NCBI RefSeq assembly: GCF_034675845.1
Contig: NZ_JAUCCU010000001.1
Span: 1,116,001-1,180,000 of the forward strand
Direction of reading: 5' to 3'
DNA from: Castellaniella sp.
GTDB lineage: Bacteria; Pseudomonadota; Gammaproteobacteria; Burkholderiales; Burkholderiaceae_B
DNA length: 64,000 nucleotides
How positions within the stretch are numbered: position 1 is the first letter of the stretch; every line of letters begins with the position of its first letter. The notes under the pieces are model-generated. The model worked only from the letters and a program-made list of their open reading frames with translations. It was not told the DNA's origin and made no database searches. Shown piece by piece: positions 1 to 9,808 of this stretch. A program made the translations under genes and the position numbers.

Positions 1-1181
1 CCGCGCGCCACGTTGTAATGCAGGTTTCCATCCCCCAAATGCCCGAAGATCACATTGACGATCCCAGGAAATGCCGCCTGCAGCGCCGCATTGGTCTGTT
101 CAACGAACTCGGCCATGCGCGACACCGGAACGGAAACATCGTGCTTGATGCTTTTGCCGGTTTCCTTCTCGGCCAGGGGGATGCTCTCGCGCAGGTGCCA
201 CAGGGCATGGCTTTGGGCCATGGACTCGGCAATCACCGCATCCTGCACCTCGCCCGCCTCGATGGCATCGCCCACGACGACCTCGAAGCGCTCGCGGGCA
301 TGCGCCTCGGACTCGCTATCGGAAATTTCCAGCAAGGCATACCAGGGCAAATCCGCTGAAGGGCCGCTGAACGGCAGGCGCTGCTGGGGAAAACAGCGCA
401 CGACGGCTTGCAGGCAATTGCCCGCCATCAGTTCAAAGCCGGTCAGGGATGGTCCCAGCCCGGCGCGCGCCCGGCCCAGCACGGCAATCGCGGTTTCGAT
501 GGAATCCAGTGCCAACAAAGCCGTGCAACGCGCCACGGGCAAGGGATGGAGCTTCAGCGTAGCCGCCGTGATGATGCCCAGCGTGCCTTCGCTGCCGATG
601 TACAGGTCGCGCAGGTTGTAGCCGGTATTGTCCTTGCGCAGGCCGCGCAGGCCATGCCAGATCTCGCCCTGGGCGGTAACGACCTCCAGCCCCAGGGTGA
701 GTTCACGCATATTGCCGTAACGCAACACCTGGGTGCCGCCCGCATTGGTGGCCAGATTGCCCCCAATGGTGCAACTGCCCTCGGCGGCCAAGCTTAGGGG
801 GAACAGGCGCCCGACATCCCGTGCGGCCTGCTGCACCGACTGCAAAATGCAGCCGGCCTCGACGTCCATGGTGTCATTATCGGTGTCGATGCTGCGGATT
901 TGATTCAGCCGCTGCAGCGACACGATCACTGCCTGGCCGGAATCATCCGGCGTGGCTCCGCCGCACAGACCGGTATTGCCGCCCTGAGGAATGACGGGCA
1001 GCCCGGCATGGGCACAATACCGCACCACAGCAGCGACCTCGGCGGTGCTGCCAGGACGCACCACCGCCAGCGCCCGGCCTCGGTAGCGTTCCCGCCAATC
1101 AACCTCATAGGCCTGGGCATCCGCCCCGGTCAGTACCTGCGACGCACCCACTGCCGCCCGCAACGCATCCAAGTGTTCCAT
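1..1181 (-). CDS. FAD-binding 2-hydroxyacid dehydrogenase (D-2-hydroxyglutarate/D-lactate dehydrogenase type), 3' end cut off by the window
   Basis: The minus strand is open from an ATG at 1181 to the window edge, giving 393 codons without the C-terminus. The protein begins MEHLDALRAAV and shows the FAD-binding PCMH signature PQGGNTGLCGG near residue 80, then GSCTIGGNLATNAGG and GSEGTLGIITAATLKLHPLP. Close to the edge it has GHLGDGNLHYN, the metal/substrate His motif of the D-2-hydroxyglutarate and D-lactate dehydrogenase family. Such enzymes oxidise D-2-hydroxyacids to 2-oxoacids with FAD. The exact substrate cannot be told from sequence. The gene is divergent from the phosphomutase at 1305, with 123 bases between the starts. 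Confidence 0.85.
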   Translation of the reverse strand, partial: MEHLDALRAAVGASQVLTGADAQAYEVDWRERYRGRALAVVRPGSTAEVAAVVRYCAHAGLPVIPQGGNTGLCGGATPDDSGQAVIVSLQRLNQIRSIDTDNDTMDVEAGCILQSVQQAARDVGRLFPLSLAAEGSCTIGGNLATNAGGTQVLRYGNMRELTLGLEVVTAQGEIWHGLRGLRKDNTGYNLRDLYIGSEGTLGIITAATLKLHPLPVARCTALLALDSIETAIAVLGRARAGLGPSLTGFELMAGNCLQAVVRCFPQQRLPFSGPSADLPWYALLEISDSESEAHARERFEVVVGDAIEAGEVQDAVIAESMAQSHALWHLRESIPLAEKETGKSIKHDVSVPVSRMAEFVEQTNAALQAAFPGIVNVIFGHLGDGNLHYNVAR

Positions 1182-1304
1182 AAACCATCAGTCCTCTATC
1201 CAGTCCCGTATCATCGGGCCAGCCAGCACATTGTCCTGCCCATGCAAGACTCTGCATTTTAATCGGCGATAATAAGCCTTTGCTCATATCGAACGAGAGT
1301 CACC

Positions 1305-2690
1305 GTGTCTGACGCCCTGCCTGCCTCTGTTTTCAAAGCCTATGATATCCGCGGCACCGTGCCGACGCAGTTGAATGATTTCTTTGCCCATCGACTGGGC
1401 CTGGCGCTGGCCGCGCTGGCACGCCAGGAAAACGTGCGCAGCCTGGTCGTGGGCCACGACGGGCGCCTCAGCAGTCCAGGGCTATCCACGGCCTTGCAGG
1501 CCGGCCTGCATGCCGGGGGCATCGATACCGTGGACGTCGGGTTGGTGCATACGCCGCTGGTGTATTTTGCCACTCACCTGGATGGCAGCGGGTCCGGGGT
1601 CGCCATTACAGGCAGCCATAACCCCCCGGATTACAACGGCTTCAAGATGATGATGGCGGGACGCACCCTGCACGGGGCCGATATCCAGGCCCTGCACCAG
1701 CGCATGAACGATATTCAGCCCCCCACCGGCATCCAGCCCGGACAGTCTCAGTCGCGCAACCTGGTCGATACCTACATCAGTCGCATCACCGACCACATCC
1801 AGCTGGCGCGCCCCATGCACATCGCCATCGACTGCGGCAACGGCGTGGGCGCCGTGGCCGCCAGCCGATTGTTCCAGGCCCTGGGCTGCACGGTGGACGA
1901 GCTTTATTGCACGGTGGACGGACACTTTCCCAACCACCATCCGGACCCCGCCGAACCGAAAAATCTTCAGGATCTGATCCACCACCTGCAGCGCACCGAC
2001 TGTGAAATCGGCCTGGCCTTCGATGGCGACGCCGACCGCCTGGGCGTGGTCACCAAGTCCGGCCAGATCATTTGGCCCGACCGCCAACTGGTGCTGTTCG
2101 CCCGCGACATCCTGCAGCGCGTGCCGGGGGCCTCGATTATCTTTGACGTCAAATGCAGCCGCCACCTCAGCCAAGCCATCCGCGATGCCGGGGGCAAGCC
2201 CCTGATGTCCCAGACCGGGCACTCCCTGATCAAAGCCCGCCTGGCCGACACCGGCGCCCCGCTGGCCGGTGAAATGAGCGGCCACCTGTTCTTCAAGGAA
2301 CGCTGGTACGGGTTCGACGACGGCCTGTACGCAGGCGCGCGCCTGCTGGAAATCCTGTCGCGCAGCGACGATCCCGGTCAGTTGCTGGAAGCCCTGCCCC
2401 AAGGGATCTCCACCCCCGAACTCAAGCTTCCCATGGCCGAAGGCGAACCCCATGCCTTTGTGGCCCGTCTGCAGGCCGAGGGCCAGTTTCCTGGCGCCCT
2501 AGAACGCATCACCATCGACGGCATCCGGGCCGAATACGCAGATGGTTTCGGCCTGGCACGGGCATCCAACACCACTCCGGTGGTGGTGCTGCGCTTCGAA
2601 GGCGATACGCCTGCCGCCCTGGACCGGATTCAGGCTGAATTCCGGGCTGCCATCAGCGCCTTGCTGCCAGGGCGCGAACTACCGTTTTAA
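1305..2690 (+). CDS. manB: phosphomannomutase/phosphoglucomutase
   Basis: A 461-residue protein of the alpha-D-phosphohexomutase superfamily, which interconverts hexose-6-phosphate and hexose-1-phosphate for sugar-nucleotide synthesis. It begins with FKAYDIRG, has the phosphoserine loop GVAITGSHNPPDYNG near residue 105, the metal-binding loop FDGDADRLG near 240 and the sugar-binding loop GEMSGHLFFKE near 325. Length matches AlgC/Pgm (about 460). Translation starts at GTG with GAGAG upstream. It converges on the polysaccharide cluster, 10 bases away, and could supply its hexose-1-phosphates. The gene symbol is a family-level choice: algC or pgm would fit equally well. Confidence 0.88.
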   Translation: MSDALPASVFKAYDIRGTVPTQLNDFFAHRLGLALAALARQENVRSLVVGHDGRLSSPGLSTALQAGLHAGGIDTVDVGLVHTPLVYFATHLDGSGSGVAITGSHNPPDYNGFKMMMAGRTLHGADIQALHQRMNDIQPPTGIQPGQSQSRNLVDTYISRITDHIQLARPMHIAIDCGNGVGAVAASRLFQALGCTVDELYCTVDGHFPNHHPDPAEPKNLQDLIHHLQRTDCEIGLAFDGDADRLGVVTKSGQIIWPDRQLVLFARDILQRVPGASIIFDVKCSRHLSQAIRDAGGKPLMSQTGHSLIKARLADTGAPLAGEMSGHLFFKERWYGFDDGLYAGARLLEILSRSDDPGQLLEALPQGISTPELKLPMAEGEPHAFVARLQAEGQFPGALERITIDGIRAEYADGFGLARASNTTPVVVLRFEGDTPAALDRIQAEFRAAISALLPGRELPF

Positions 2691-2700
2691 GGCGCCGGGA

Positions 2701-5700
2701 TCAACGGCCCAGCAGCTCGCCATACACGGCCAGATGTCCCTGCACAATACTTTGCAGGCCATAGTCGCGCTCAGCCAACGCCCGGCCTGCCGCCCCCATT
2801 TGCATGCGCAATTCAGCATCCCGGGCCAGGCGGCCGATGGCATCGGCCAGCGCCTGGGCATCGCGCACCGGCACCAGCAGCCCACTGACATTGGGCTCGA
2901 TCACATCCCGGCAACCCGGCACATCGGTGGTCACCACCGGACGGCCACAAGCTGCGGCCTCGATCAGGGATTTAGGCAAGCCCTCGCGGTAAGACGGCAA
3001 GGTGACAATATGCGCCTGGGCATAAAAACCCGCCACATCCGGGCATTCGCCCACATAGTCCACGATCCCCTCGGCCTGCCAGGCCTGCAGTTCGGCGGGC
3101 TGTACCGATGCCGGGTTATCCAGGTCCAGGCTGCCTGCCAGACACCAGCGCAGGGCTTCACCCCGGGCTGCCGACAGGCGTGCGGCCTCAATGAATTCGC
3201 GCACCCCCTTGTCGTGCAACAAGCGCGAGGCCATGGCGACTGTGATGGGTCCATCCGGCCAGGGCGCCGGAGAGAAACGACCCAGATCCACCCCGGAACC
3301 GCGCAGCATGACGACTTGCGTCGGACGCACCGCCCCCGCCTGCACCAGCACATCGCGATCGGCCGGATTCTGGAAAATCACCCGACTGCGTGGATGCCCC
3401 AGGGCCAGACGATATAAAACCAAGGCCAAAGAACGCAGTACCCGGCGCTTGCCGGTGCCCTGAATAAACACGTAGCCCAGGCCGGAGATCGCCGCCACAT
3501 AGGCTGGCACTTGTGCCGCGCGCGCAGCGATCCCGCCATATAGCACGGACTTCAAGGTCACGGCATGCACCAGATCGGGCCGTACCCGGCGAAACAGGCG
3601 CCAGACGGCCCATAGGCTGCGGGCTTCGGTCCAGGGTCGCATGCTGGTGCGCGACATGGGCAAGACGTGATGCGTCAGCCCCAGGGATTCCAACTGGGCG
3701 ACAGCAGGCCCCCCCATAGACGCCACGTGCACCTCGTATCCGGCATCCCGCGCGGCCAACGCCACGGGCAGCCGGTGCGACACCAGAAAGGCGGGGTTGG
3801 TGATGAAAAAGAGCACGCGGCGCGGCGCGGCATCCACAACATAAGCAGTCTCTGCTACCCCGGCAACCGCTTGGCCACGATGATCGCCACGGCGCTGCCC
3901 CCAGCCGGGGTAATCCTGCGCCAGGCGTCGCCAGACTTCGGCATAGCGGTCTGTCATGGCCTGCAGGCCATAGCGGCGAGCGACTGAAGCGCGTGCCCGG
4001 TCACGCTGACGCCCCCAGTCAGGCCCCCGCACGGCAGCAATGGCCTGGTCCAGGCCATGCGCCAGGGCCATGGCATCCCCCGGCGGCACCACCCAGCCAT
4101 ATTCTCCGACGATTTCAGCCGCATCCCCGACATCGGTGACGACACAAGCCACCCCCGAGGCCATGGCTTCGGACACCACATTGGGAAAACCTTCTGCCTT
4201 GCTGGACAGCACATGGATATCAAGTGCCGGCATCAGGGCGGGCACGTCATCGCGCCGCCCCAGAAAGATCAGCTGATCCAGCACCCCCAGGTCACGCGCC
4301 TGGGAAACCAAGGCGGCATTATCACGCGACATGCCCAGGCCGATCAGTGCGCAGCGCAGTTGCGGGTGTTTTTGCAGGCTGATGGCCAGGGCCGCCAACA
4401 GATTCGCGTGGTCCTTCAGGGGATTCCAGCGCGCCACGCAGCCCAACAGCACGACATCATCGGGCACCTGCCACTGCCCCCGCACCGCCGCCCGCTGCGC
4501 GGCATCCGGCTGCCAGACTGATAAATCATAGCCATTCGGAATGACCATCAGGCGATCAGCACGATAGCCCCAGCCCTGGTGCACCTGGGCCGCCCGCCGG
4601 GCGCACGCCACGATCACCCCAGGCACCCAGCCCGACAGCCGGGCGCACAACCAGGCGGCCACGCGCGAGGAACGACTGCTTTCCGCCAGGCTGACACCCG
4701 AATTGCGCACCCCCCAGGCCACGGCCCGCACCCCAGCCAGACGCGCCACAAGCCCACCCAGCAAATCCGCGTGATACATCCAGGTCTGGACCACGTCCGG
4801 GCGCTGAGCGCGCAAACGTCGATACAAGCGCCACAAACCCCGCAAGCTGCCCCAGGCACCCTGCATATCCAGGGTAACGACTTCGATGCCGGCGGCCCGC
4901 AACGAAGCCCCCAACACGCCTTCTCCGGTCATGGAAATCACGGTATGACGCACGGGCGCATCCGGCTGAACGGGGGCCGTAACCAGGCGCTGCAGGACGG
5001 TCTCCGCCCCGCCATGCAGCAAGCCGGAAATAATATGCACCACCTGCAGGCCCGCCGTTGGCCCAGGCCACCCCGCATCCTGCGACCCCAAGCCATCATC
5101 ATCCGGCACGGCCACATCGGCCTGCGTCATCAGCGACTGAGCACGATCACACGGCGGCGTGGCGGCCCACGCCTCATCCCAGGCTGCCAGCACGGCATCC
5201 AGCGCAAAACGCGTCCGTACCGATTCGGCAGCGGCACGGCCCCAGGCCTCGCGCTGGGCGGGGTCGGCCTGCATGACACGAGCCAAGGCCTGCGCCAGGG
5301 CAGGCTCATTTCCCAAAGGCACCAACGCAGCCAACTGCCCACCCTGGGTCAATTCAGCAGGGCCTGAGGGGCAATCCGTCGCCACGCAGGGCAGGCCCAA
5401 GGCCATGGCTTCCAGCAAGGCATTGGGAAAGCCTTCGACGCGGGAGTTCAACACAAAGGCATGGGCGCTGGCCAGGTCCGCCCAGGGGGTCTGGCTATAG
5501 CCCGGCAAATGAATACGATCCGTCAGGCCCAAGGCCTGCACCCGGGCCAGACAATCGGCACGCTGTGCCCCATCCCCATAAATGACCAGATCCCAATCCG
5601 GGTGCGCTGGCGCCAGTCCGGCAAAGACCTCGATCAGGCGGTCGAATTGTTTGATGGGGCTAAAACGCCCCAGAGCCACCAACTGATAAGGGCGGCGCAC

Positions 5701-6294
5701 AGGCATCCGGCCATCGTCCGCCTCGTCGAGCGCTATTCCCGCAGAAGGCTCGTGTTCGCGCACGCCGGACAAGCCGTCGGGCAAGGGGTTGGGAATGGCC
5801 ATCAGGCGACGCACCCGAGGGGCGACCTGCAGCAAGTGCGGCAGGCTATGGGGCGTCTGTACGACCACCTGTTGCGCCCACGGATAGGTCCAACGGCGCA
5901 GCCAGCGCAGGGGTTTTTCCAGATTGACGCTATGGGCGGGATCGGTGCGTTCGCTGACCACCACCGGCAAGCCCAGACCGCGCAAGGCCACCAAGGCAGT
6001 CACATTGACGTTGGTCAGAAACGACAGCACGCGATCCGGCTGCAATTCGCGGGCCAGGCGGCGCAGGGCCAGCAGCTTATGAACCGGACGCAGCCACGCA
6101 GGCCCGCGCAGCCGATCCGCCAGCCAGATCAGACGCACATCGGGGTCCAGTTGCTGCTGACAGTGCCCCCGCCCGGAATAACAGCACACCAGGGTGACCT
6201 GATCGCCGCGCCGAACCCAGGCATTGGCCAGGGTGGCTGCCACCCGTTCGGCCCCGCCGCCATGCATGGAACTGACTAGAAACAGGAAGTGCAT
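2701..6294 (-). CDS. triple-domain GT4 glycosyltransferase fusion (1197 aa)
   Basis: One uninterrupted reading frame holds three complete GT-B glycosyltransferases of family GT4. Unit 1 covers about residues 1-380 and starts with a glycine-rich MHGGGAERVA. Unit 2 covers about 416-790 and starts with GLLHGGAETV. Unit 3 covers about 824-1197. Each has its own donor-site E-x7-E motif: EGFPNALLE (287-295), EGFPNVVSE (701-709) and EGLPKSLIE (1104-1112). The linkers (about 381-415 and 791-823) are rich in Gly, Pro, Asp and Gln. I saw no internal start with a good ribosome binding site at either junction. Normal GT4 enzymes are about 370-400 residues. It abuts the next GT4 gene (6295) and probably adds three successive sugars to a lipid-linked glycan on the cytoplasmic face; specificities are unknown. 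Confidence 0.85.
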   Translation of the reverse strand: MHFLFLVSSMHGGGAERVAATLANAWVRRGDQVTLVCCYSGRGHCQQQLDPDVRLIWLADRLRGPAWLRPVHKLLALRRLARELQPDRVLSFLTNVNVTALVALRGLGLPVVVSERTDPAHSVNLEKPLRWLRRWTYPWAQQVVVQTPHSLPHLLQVAPRVRRLMAIPNPLPDGLSGVREHEPSAGIALDEADDGRMPVRRPYQLVALGRFSPIKQFDRLIEVFAGLAPAHPDWDLVIYGDGAQRADCLARVQALGLTDRIHLPGYSQTPWADLASAHAFVLNSRVEGFPNALLEAMALGLPCVATDCPSGPAELTQGGQLAALVPLGNEPALAQALARVMQADPAQREAWGRAAAESVRTRFALDAVLAAWDEAWAATPPCDRAQSLMTQADVAVPDDDGLGSQDAGWPGPTAGLQVVHIISGLLHGGAETVLQRLVTAPVQPDAPVRHTVISMTGEGVLGASLRAAGIEVVTLDMQGAWGSLRGLWRLYRRLRAQRPDVVQTWMYHADLLGGLVARLAGVRAVAWGVRNSGVSLAESSRSSRVAAWLCARLSGWVPGVIVACARRAAQVHQGWGYRADRLMVIPNGYDLSVWQPDAAQRAAVRGQWQVPDDVVLLGCVARWNPLKDHANLLAALAISLQKHPQLRCALIGLGMSRDNAALVSQARDLGVLDQLIFLGRRDDVPALMPALDIHVLSSKAEGFPNVVSEAMASGVACVVTDVGDAAEIVGEYGWVVPPGDAMALAHGLDQAIAAVRGPDWGRQRDRARASVARRYGLQAMTDRYAEVWRRLAQDYPGWGQRRGDHRGQAVAGVAETAYVVDAAPRRVLFFITNPAFLVSHRLPVALAARDAGYEVHVASMGGPAVAQLESLGLTHHVLPMSRTSMRPWTEARSLWAVWRLFRRVRPDLVHAVTLKSVLYGGIAARAAQVPAYVAAISGLGYVFIQGTGKRRVLRSLALVLYRLALGHPRSRVIFQNPADRDVLVQAGAVRPTQVVMLRGSGVDLGRFSPAPWPDGPITVAMASRLLHDKGVREFIEAARLSAARGEALRWCLAGSLDLDNPASVQPAELQAWQAEGIVDYVGECPDVAGFYAQAHIVTLPSYREGLPKSLIEAAACGRPVVTTDVPGCRDVIEPNVSGLLVPVRDAQALADAIGRLARDAELRMQMGAAGRALAERDYGLQSIVQGHLAVYGELLGR

Positions 6295-7419
6295 TCAGGC
6301 CAACCCTTGTCCTTGGAAGATTTGTTGCCATAGCGCCATAATACGCGCGGTGCTGAAGCGGTCCCGCACGTCCAGCGCACGATCGGCATAGCGCGCGCGC
6401 AGGGCGGGGTCCATCATCAATGCCACCAAATGCCCAGCCAGGGCCTCGGGATCTTGTACCGGACGCACCAGCACGCCATCAATCCCATCGCGGATGATTT
6501 CACGCGGCCCGGTATCGCAATCGAAAGCCACGCAAGGCAGGCCGCTGGCCATGGCTTCCAGCAGTGTATTGGATAGACCCTCGGCCCGGGAGCTGAGCAC
6601 ATAGAGATCCGCCGCCGCGTACCAATCGCCCATATTGCCGACCCGCCCCGGAAAACTGACCCGATCCTGCAGCCCCAGGGCATCGCGCTGAGCCTCCAGC
6701 GCGGCCCGTTCTGGCCCCTCGCCGAGAATGGTCAAATCCCAATCGGGACAAAAAGACGCCAGTTGGGCAAAGGCCTGCAGCAGGCAATCGAAGCCCTTGA
6801 CGGGATGCAGGCGGCCTACCGCCAACAAGCGCAGGCGACCGGGCGGACGCGCGGCATCCAGACGGGGTTCTTCATTGGCCGGTGGCCAATGCACGGCATT
6901 GGGGATGACCTGGGCCTGCACACCGGGCACCTGAGCATCCAGCCACTGCGCCGACCCCTTGGTCAAGGCAATCACGGCATGCGCGCGCGGGTAGGCCCAG
7001 CGGCGCAAGCGCTGCCAGGATGACGGCAGATTTTGAATGGGAGGATGCGTATGCTCGGTGACCACCACCCGGCAGGACAGGCCTCGGGAGGCCAACACCG
7101 AGAGCACCGAGCCACGCGTCATCATGCCCAGCACCACGGCCGGGCGCCGGCGCCGCAGCAGATGCCGCAAGGCCAGAAAACGGCGCAAGTTCCCCCACAA
7201 GGCTGCCAACGGCCCTCGACTATCGCCCGCCAAGCCCAAAGCCCGGCGCTCGACCCCATCGGGCATGGGGTACGCATCCTGGCTGGCATCAGTCTGAGTC
7301 ACCAGACAGACCCGACAACCCCGTGCCTGCCAGTAGGCTGCCATATCCACGGCAACGCGCTCGGCACCGCCGCCGCGCAAGGAGTGAATCACAATCACCA
7401 GATCAGACCGTGCACGCAT
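6295..7419 (-). CDS. GT4 family glycosyltransferase
   Basis: A 374-residue retaining GT-B glycosyltransferase. The N-terminal domain opens with IHSLRGGGAERVAVD, the glycine-rich acceptor-side motif, and the C-terminal Glycos_transf_1 domain carries the E-x7-E motif EGLSNTLLE, near residue 274, followed by AMASGLPCVAFDCDTGPREI. Length is normal for the family. The start codon overlaps the flippase stop by one base and the stop abuts the start of the triple glycosyltransferase, so all three are probably translated from one mRNA. It resembles unit 1 of its neighbour closely enough to suggest duplication. The sugar transferred is unknown. Confidence 0.85.
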   Translation of the reverse strand: MRARSDLVIVIHSLRGGGAERVAVDMAAYWQARGCRVCLVTQTDASQDAYPMPDGVERRALGLAGDSRGPLAALWGNLRRFLALRHLLRRRRPAVVLGMMTRGSVLSVLASRGLSCRVVVTEHTHPPIQNLPSSWQRLRRWAYPRAHAVIALTKGSAQWLDAQVPGVQAQVIPNAVHWPPANEEPRLDAARPPGRLRLLAVGRLHPVKGFDCLLQAFAQLASFCPDWDLTILGEGPERAALEAQRDALGLQDRVSFPGRVGNMGDWYAAADLYVLSSRAEGLSNTLLEAMASGLPCVAFDCDTGPREIIRDGIDGVLVRPVQDPEALAGHLVALMMDPALRARYADRALDVRDRFSTARIMALWQQIFQGQGLA

Positions 7420-8798
7420 TATGTGCCACCCCCCGCTGCAGGCGTGGCCGACGGCATGCGCAAGGCCAGAAATAAATAACCCAGGTACGACATTGCATAC
7501 ATGACACTGGTTGCCAGCATAATGCCCGCCACCCCCATCTGCGGTGCCAACACTGTATTCAGCACCGCCTTGACCAGAAAATTACCCACGGCAATCGCCG
7601 CCATCCAACCGTAGCGGTTCTGGCTGGCCAGCAACTGCACCAGGATCAACACCCCAAAAAAGAACGGCAACTGCAACAACCCCCAGCGCAGCGCCTGCGC
7701 CACGGCCAGGGTGTCCTGGGCGGTAAAGGCGCCGCGCTCGAACAGCAGCGCCACTCCCCAGGGGGCCAACCACCAACCCAGCAGCACAGCGACTGCGCCT
7801 GCGCCCAACATGGCAGCCGACCATTTCAGGGCCATGGAACGGGCATGCGCGGCATCGCCCCGACCCTGGATATCAGCCAGGACGGGCAAGGCTGCCCGCC
7901 CCACCGAAGCCGCCCCCAAGCCGATCAGCAGCGAGAGCAGCCGCGCAGCATAACCCAGCGTGGCATTGGCGTTATTGCCCAACTCGGCAGCGGTATATTG
8001 GTCAATCGGGCCGACAAAGCTCATGGCCAACTGCCCCACCAACATGATGCCCGCAGCGGCCGCAAGGCTGGACCAGGGTGGCGCCCGACGGCTCAGGCGC
8101 AAACGCGTGGGCACGCCATCGGCACGCTGCGCCAACTGCCGTTGCCACCAGGCTTGCAGCATATAGCCCAGCACCGTGCCCCACAGCAGCGGCATGACGC
8201 CAGCATCCGCAGGCGCCGCCAGCACCCAAATCAGAATCATCAACGCCGGCACGCTATCCAGCAGGGTATTGATGTGGCGCTCATGCGCCCGCAGACGCGC
8301 AGCGCTTAGCCCCGTCCAGATCGTGCACAAAGCGGCAGGCGCAAAGCCCAGAATCAGCAGGCGACTCATGGACTGGACCTCGGGGGACAGGCCCTGCCCC
8401 GCCACCTGCAGCACCAACGGCCAAGCCAGCAGCAGCACCCCGGCCACCAGCACGCCCAGCAACAGCGCCCAGGCCTGTAGCTCGCCCAAAAAACGGCCAT
8501 GCACGCTGGGTTCGCGACGGCTGCGCACCAAGGCGGGAATCAGCACCACCGAACAGGCCCCGACCAAGGTCACCGGCAACCAATTGGCCAGCGTCAAGGT
8601 GAATTGATAAGCATCCACCACATCGCTGATGCCGTAGCGGTAGGCCACCGCCATTTCCTTGAAGGCCCCGACGGCCTTGCCCATCAGCAAGAAAAAGGCG
8701 ACCCGCGCCGCCCCCAGTGCGATGCGTCTATGATCCGCGTGCAGCGCCGCCAAGCGGCGCTTCAAGGCAGAGATCAACGCAGAAACTGGATATACCAA
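7419..8798 (-). CDS. MurJ/MviN- or Wzx-type lipid-linked oligosaccharide flippase
   Basis: A protein of about 459 residues made almost entirely of hydrophobic helices (roughly 12-14), with the MviN/MurJ-like pattern of charged residues in the first helices (GKAVGAFKEMAVAYRYG) and the mid-protein repeat PVLADIQGRGD. Members flip undecaprenyl-linked sugars across the inner membrane. In this cluster a role as the O-unit/glycolipid flippase is more likely than lipid II export. The start is uncertain. The TTG at 8798 has no good ribosome binding site; another TTG at 8777 would give the 4-base TTGA overlap with the epimerase stop that is common in this window. Confidence 0.75.
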   Translation of the reverse strand: MVYPVSALISALKRRLAALHADHRRIALGAARVAFFLLMGKAVGAFKEMAVAYRYGISDVVDAYQFTLTLANWLPVTLVGACSVVLIPALVRSRREPSVHGRFLGELQAWALLLGVLVAGVLLLAWPLVLQVAGQGLSPEVQSMSRLLILGFAPAALCTIWTGLSAARLRAHERHINTLLDSVPALMILIWVLAAPADAGVMPLLWGTVLGYMLQAWWQRQLAQRADGVPTRLRLSRRAPPWSSLAAAAGIMLVGQLAMSFVGPIDQYTAAELGNNANATLGYAARLLSLLIGLGAASVGRAALPVLADIQGRGDAAHARSMALKWSAAMLGAGAVAVLLGWWLAPWGVALLFERGAFTAQDTLAVAQALRWGLLQLPFFFGVLILVQLLASQNRYGWMAAIAVGNFLVKAVLNTVLAPQMGVAGIMLATSVMYAMSYLGYLFLALRMPSATPAAGGGT

Positions 8799-9805
8799 GG
8801 CATGGCAATATCCAACCCTTGTTGGATATTGAACTGCGGTGCATACCCCAGCAAAGCACCCGCCTTACTGACGTCAGCCTGCGAATGGCGCACGTCGCCC
8901 GCCCGGAAATCGCCATGACGGGGGGCGCGCGCATAGGCAATCTGATTGCGCCCCAGCGTATCGCGCAAGAGATCAAAAAGCTGATTCAGGCTGGTACGGG
9001 CGTTGAAAGCCACGTTATAGACCTGATTGCGGCCTTCCGCACCCGCCACCGACGCCAGCAGATTGGCCTGCACGACATTGTCGATATAACAAAAATCCCG
9101 GCTGGTTTCGCCGTCGCCGTTGATCACGACATCCTGGTCGAGAATCATTGCCGCCACCCACTTCGGGATCACGGCAGCATAGGCCCCATCGGGGTCCTGG
9201 CGCTGACCAAAGACATTGAAATAGCGCAAACCGACTGTCTGGAAATCATAGGCGCGGGCAAACACGTCAGCGTAGAGTTCATTGACGTATTTGGTGACCG
9301 CGTAGGGCGACAGGGGTTTACCGATACGGTCTTCGACCTTGGGCAGGCCGGGATGGTCGCCGTACGTAGAGCTGGACGCCGCATACACAAAGGACTGCAC
9401 CCCGGCATCCCGCGCCGCCACCAACATATTCAGCTGGCCGGCGACATTGACGGCATTGGTGGTGATGGGGTCGGCCAGGGACCGGGGCACCGAACCGAGG
9501 GCCGCCTGATGCAAGACGTGCTGCACCCCGGTGACTGCCTGACGGCAGGTGTCCAGATCGCGGATATCGCCCTGGATGAAACGAAACCGCGCCCATTGCT
9601 GCGGACTGACGCGAGACTGGACCTCGTCCAGATTATGCTGATAGCCCGTAGAAAAATTATCCAGCCCAACAACGGCCTGATCCAGCCCCAACAGGCTTTC
9701 CAGCAAATTTGAACCAATGAAACCGGCGCAGCCAGTCACCAGCCAGGTACGGGGTTGGGTCTGCAATTGGATGCGCAGTGCTTCGTAGCGTGTCATCAAG
9801 GTCAT
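8774..9805 (-). CDS. wbpP: UDP-N-acetylglucosamine 4-epimerase (WbpP/TviC type)
   Basis: A 343-residue extended short-chain dehydrogenase. It has the NAD-binding motif TGCAGFIGSN near residue 24, the catalytic serine region AASSSTYGD and the YxxxK pair YAVTK. The family interconverts UDP-GlcNAc and UDP-GalNAc. The phrases DNFSTGYQHNLDEV and LRYFNVFGQRQDPDGAYAAV are typical of the WbpP/VipB group, which prefers N-acetylated sugars. It lies 3 bases after a WbpO/TviB-type dehydrogenase, the same pairing as in Vi-antigen and Pseudomonas O6 loci, so the pair probably makes UDP-GalNAcA. The start may be the second ATG at 9796, which has AAGAG better spaced upstream. Confidence 0.88.
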   Translation of the reverse strand: MTLMTRYEALRIQLQTQPRTWLVTGCAGFIGSNLLESLLGLDQAVVGLDNFSTGYQHNLDEVQSRVSPQQWARFRFIQGDIRDLDTCRQAVTGVQHVLHQAALGSVPRSLADPITTNAVNVAGQLNMLVAARDAGVQSFVYAASSSTYGDHPGLPKVEDRIGKPLSPYAVTKYVNELYADVFARAYDFQTVGLRYFNVFGQRQDPDGAYAAVIPKWVAAMILDQDVVINGDGETSRDFCYIDNVVQANLLASVAGAEGRNQVYNVAFNARTSLNQLFDLLRDTLGRNQIAYARAPRHGDFRAGDVRHSQADVSKAGALLGYAPQFNIQQGLDIAMPWYIQFLR

Positions 9806-9808
9806 CTC

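Noticed and set aside
3800..5060. Separate starts for the second and third glycosyltransferase units
   Set aside because: GTG codons exist near both unit borders, but no ribosome binding site precedes them and the frame is continuous through distinct linkers.
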